Shown here in pieces: positions 4,678 through 6,831 of a stretch of 6,831 nt of DNA. The notes under the pieces were generated by a model, which was not told the DNA's origin, made no database searches, and worked only from the letters and a program-made list of their open reading frames with translations. How positions within the stretch are numbered: position 1 is the stretch's first letter; each line of letters opens with the position of its first letter. The position numbers and the translations under genes were made by a program. The DNA comes from an uncultured Collinsella sp. (GTDB taxonomy: Bacteria > Actinomycetota > Coriobacteriia > Coriobacteriales > Coriobacteriaceae), in contig CAADUS010000073.1 of NCBI GenBank assembly GCA_900752275.1, forward strand, positions 1 through 6,831, given 5' to 3'.

Positions 4678-6099
4678 TTAGGCCATAAGCAGGCCGGTCT
4701 CCGAGACGTTCTTGTACCAGTACGCGCTCGCCTTGGGATAGCGCTTCTGGGTCTCAAAGTCGATGTAGAACAGGCCATAGCGCTTGTTATAGCCGTTGGT
4801 CCAGGAGAACTGATCCTGCAGCGACCACACAAAGTAGCCGTCGACGTTTACGCCGCCGTCGATTGCCTTGAGGATCCACGCGAGATGCTGACGCATGTAG
4901 TCGATGCGAGGGGCGTCGTCGATAAAGCCGTCCTCAAAGTCGTCCTTATAGCCCATGCCGTTCTCGGTGATGTAGATCTTCTTGTAGTTGGGGTAATCGT
5001 TCTTAATGCGCAGCAGCAGGTCGTACAGGCCCTCGGGATAGATGATCCAGTCCCAATCGGTGGTGGGTACGCCTTCGCGCACGCATGACTCGCCCACGCC
5101 CTTGAGGAACCAGCGCGAGGAGCCCTTGTCGCCGGTGCCATTGTGGTTGATGTCGTTTTCGCCCTCGGCGGCACGCAGGAATTGGCACTTGTAGGTGTTG
5201 ACGCCCAGGCAATCGTTGTAGGGGAGCGCGGCGGTCAGCGCGGCGATGTCCTCGTCGCGGACGTCGAGCTCGCCGCCGGCGATATGGGCCAGCTTGGTCG
5301 CAGCTTCCATGGTGTCGGCTGCATAGTGGCCGCGGAAGGTGGCGTCGAGTACCCAGCGGTTGTTGATGACGTCGGCCATGCGAGCTGCCTCGCAGTCGGC
5401 GGCGTTGTTGGGGTCGAGGGGATACTTGGGCTCCAGGTTCTGGACAATGCCGATCTCGCCCTCAAAGCCGCCCTCATGGAAGGCGACGACAGCCTTGGCG
5501 TGGGCCACCATCATGTTGTGCATGAGCTGGAAGGCCTTGTCCAGGCGATACTTCTCGCCGTGCGGCCAGTTGCCGACGATAAAGCTGCCCTCGGCGGTTG
5601 CGGGAATCTCGTTAAACGTGAACCAGTGCTTGACCTCGGTGAACTCGGCAAAGCAGAACTTGGCGTACTCGACAAAGGCGTCGATCGTCGTGCGCGTCAG
5701 GAAACCCTCGCCGCCGTTCTGGTAGAAGGCCTCGGGCGTATCGAAGTGATCGAGCGTGACATAGGGGATAACGCCGGCTTTATTGCAGGACGCAAAGAGC
5801 TCGTGATAGAAGGCAACACCCTCGGGGTTAATCTCACCAGTGCCGCTGGGGAAGATACGGCTCCAAGCGATGGAGACGCGGATACCGTTGATGCCGAAGC
5901 GCTGGCACAGGTCGATATCGACCGGATATTTGTTGTAGAAGTCGCTTGCGGGATCGGGGGAGAAGCGACCCTGAGCTGCCAGGAAATCGTCCCAGGGCAC
6001 TTTGCCCTTGCCGTGCGTGCGGGTCTCGCCCTCAACCTGGTAAGCGGCGGTGGCGCCGCCAAACACAAAGCCGTCGGGGAACTGCATGGGGTTGGTCAT
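4678..6099 (-). CDS. lacG: 6-phospho-beta-galactosidase (GH1)
   Basis: This cytoplasmic glycoside hydrolase family 1 enzyme splits lactose-6'-phosphate, made by the lactose PTS, into glucose and galactose-6-phosphate. The 473 residues align end to end with LacG of Staphylococcus and Lactococcus (about 468-470). The N-terminal FVFGGATAAYQVEG and the ASDFYNKYPVDI block are typical. The acid/base is E164 in TFNE and the nucleophile is E379 in ITENG. The phosphate-binding set S432, K439 and Y441 (FSWTNGYNKRY) is complete. W433 is also present, at the position that marks 6-phospho-galactosidases against 6-phospho-glucosidases. Each of these sits four residues beyond its Lactococcus counterpart. 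The start ATG has AAAGGA upstream at good spacing. It follows lacE by 75 bases in the same direction and ends at a strong terminator. The call as LacG, not BglA, is firm from the motif set. Confidence 0.95.
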   Translation of the reverse strand: MTNPMQFPDGFVFGGATAAYQVEGETRTHGKGKVPWDDFLAAQGRFSPDPASDFYNKYPVDIDLCQRFGINGIRVSIAWSRIFPSGTGEINPEGVAFYHELFASCNKAGVIPYVTLDHFDTPEAFYQNGGEGFLTRTTIDAFVEYAKFCFAEFTEVKHWFTFNEIPATAEGSFIVGNWPHGEKYRLDKAFQLMHNMMVAHAKAVVAFHEGGFEGEIGIVQNLEPKYPLDPNNAADCEAARMADVINNRWVLDATFRGHYAADTMEAATKLAHIAGGELDVRDEDIAALTAALPYNDCLGVNTYKCQFLRAAEGENDINHNGTGDKGSSRWFLKGVGESCVREGVPTTDWDWIIYPEGLYDLLLRIKNDYPNYKKIYITENGMGYKDDFEDGFIDDAPRIDYMRQHLAWILKAIDGGVNVDGYFVWSLQDQFSWTNGYNKRYGLFYIDFETQKRYPKASAYWYKNVSETGLLMA

Positions 6100-6133
6100 G
6101 AGTCATCCTTTCTGTGGGATACGAATAGGGAGA

Positions 6134-6160
6134 GGTGCCCGAACTGGGGATCCGGGCACC
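6134..6160 (-). other. Hairpin between lacE and lacG
   Basis: GGTGCCCG (6134-6141) and CGGGCACC (6153-6160) form a perfect 8-bp stem with an 11-base loop in the lacE-lacG gap. There is no T tract after it on the minus strand, so it is not a standard terminator. It could act as an RNA processing or stability point that sets the relative amounts of the two mRNAs. Confidence 0.55.
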
Positions 6161-6174
6161 AACAGAGGGAGGAA

Positions 6175-6831
6175 CTAGTCGAGGTTCTCGCGGAGCCACT
6201 TGATGGCGCCAGCGGGGTCGCGGGTAAGGTCGATATATTCCTTACCGCGCGGGGCGAGCAGCTTAATGCCCAGGCGATCGGTGTCGGCCTTCATGTCGTT
6301 GTAGTAGCTACGGACCTGCGGGGCAAGCACGATAACGTCGTACTGATCCATGATGGCAGTGTGCTGGCCATAGGCGCCTGCGGAGGAGGCGATGTTCTCT
6401 CCGGTCTGCGCGGCACCTTCCTTGATGGCGTTGGCAAGCATGGCGGAGGTGCCGGCGCCAGCGCACAGGACGAGGACCTTCAGACCGTCGACATCCTTCT
6501 TGGCGGATGCGCCGGCGGCGGGCTCGGGCTGATCGGCGACAGGCTTGCTGTCGGCGGCAGCGGCGGTCGGCTCGACGGCAACGGCGGTCTGCTCGACAGC
6601 GGGCGCAGAGGTGCTGGCGGCAATGGTGGCAGCACCATCGGACTCAAGACCCAGCTCGGCGGCGCGCTCGGCCTCCTGGTCGCAGAGCAGCTTATCGTAT
6701 GCCTTCAAGAACGGCAGGTAGATGATGGCGTCCAGCAAGATGATGATCGCGACAAATACCAGGGCGATAAGCTGGAAGTTCGTGGTGAAGAAAATGCCGA
6801 TGGGGGCAGGGGTAGCCCAAGGCACCACGAA
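6175..6831 (-). CDS. lacE: Lactose-specific PTS EIICB component, C-terminal part
   Basis: LacE is the membrane EIIC channel fused to the EIIB domain that phosphorylates lactose during uptake. Only the last 218 or so residues are in the window, and the frame runs open to the right edge. Seen here, from the GTG at 6828, are the end of EIIC (VPWATPAPIGIFFTTNF) and a final membrane helix (about residues 18-40) with the family's IYLPFLKAYDKLL end. An Ala/Pro-rich linker (about 60-113) follows, then the EIIB domain with the phosphocysteine C122 in LVLCAGAGTSAMLANA. The domain continues with AGAYGQH, the APQVRSYYNDMKADTDRLGIKL stretch and the YIDLTRD end, all as in staphylococcal LacE. The linker is alanine-rich and GC-rich in codons, unlike the charged linker of Firmicutes LacE. 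The EIIA partner (LacF) is not in the window and probably lies upstream. It is co-transcribed with lacG. Confidence 0.93.
   Translation of the reverse strand, partial: FVVPWATPAPIGIFFTTNFQLIALVFVAIIILLDAIIYLPFLKAYDKLLCDQEAERAAELGLESDGAATIAASTSAPAVEQTAVAVEPTAAAADSKPVADQPEPAAGASAKKDVDGLKVLVLCAGAGTSAMLANAIKEGAAQTGENIASSAGAYGQHTAIMDQYDVIVLAPQVRSYYNDMKADTDRLGIKLLAPRGKEYIDLTRDPAGAIKWLRENLD

Noticed and set aside
4624..5088. Open frame of 154 codons on the plus strand over the lacG 3' end
   Set aside because: It crosses the lacG terminator hairpin and is antisense to a firmly identified gene. Its composition is that of a codon shadow.
4678..6099. Assignment as 6-phospho-beta-glucosidase (BglA)
   Set aside because: W433 beside the phosphate-binding S432/K439/Y441, the end-to-end LacG similarity and the neighbouring lacE all favour 6-phospho-beta-galactosidase.

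Overview
The window looks like part of a high-GC, Gram-positive gut Actinobacterium of the Coriobacteriia, most like Collinsella. This is inferred from GC-rich coding sequence with strong AAGGAGG-type ribosome sites, intrinsic terminators with short T tracts, and lactose-PTS genes of Firmicutes type written in GC-rich codons. The genus cannot be proved from the sequence alone.

Layout. (1) 2-445 (+) is the 3' part of a YhcH/YjgK/YiaL-family gene that enters from the left edge and ends at a long hairpin terminator. (2) 657-732 (-) is tRNA-Thr(CGT) with an encoded CCA, its own terminator and a plausible promoter. (3) 890-1372 (+) is a lone mannose-family PTS IIB protein in which the phosphoryl-accepting histidine is replaced by tyrosine. 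(4) 1373-1697 has no gene. It holds a REP-like palindrome, a roughly 165-bp element bounded by long inverted repeats, and the galM terminator. (5) 1698-2750 (-) galM and 2957-3721 (+) a DeoR-family, LacR-like repressor are divergent across a 206-bp control region. (6) 3820-4381 (-) is a Phd/YefM-RelE/ParE toxin-antitoxin pair with an 11-nt overlap and an extended -10 promoter. (7) 4382-4677 holds two 55-nt palindromic repeats spaced 80 bp apart, then the lacG terminator. (8) 4678-6099 (-) lacG and 6175-6831 (-) the C-terminal part of lacE run in one transcription unit that enters from the right edge.

How the genes work together. LacE (lactose EIICB) brings in lactose as lactose-6'-phosphate. 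LacG splits this to glucose and galactose-6-phosphate, which is normally fed into the tagatose-6-phosphate route (LacABCD, not in this window). GalM interconverts the anomers of free aldoses. The LacR-like repressor is a reasonable candidate regulator of galM and lacEG, and its family senses phosphorylated sugars. The toxin-antitoxin pair and palindromic repeats lie between the repressor and lacG, so this region has taken up accessory DNA.

Most of the genes are recognisable families. The most unusual signals are the His-to-Tyr IIB protein, the long inverted-repeat element at 1435-1600, and the paired palindromes at 4449-4583.
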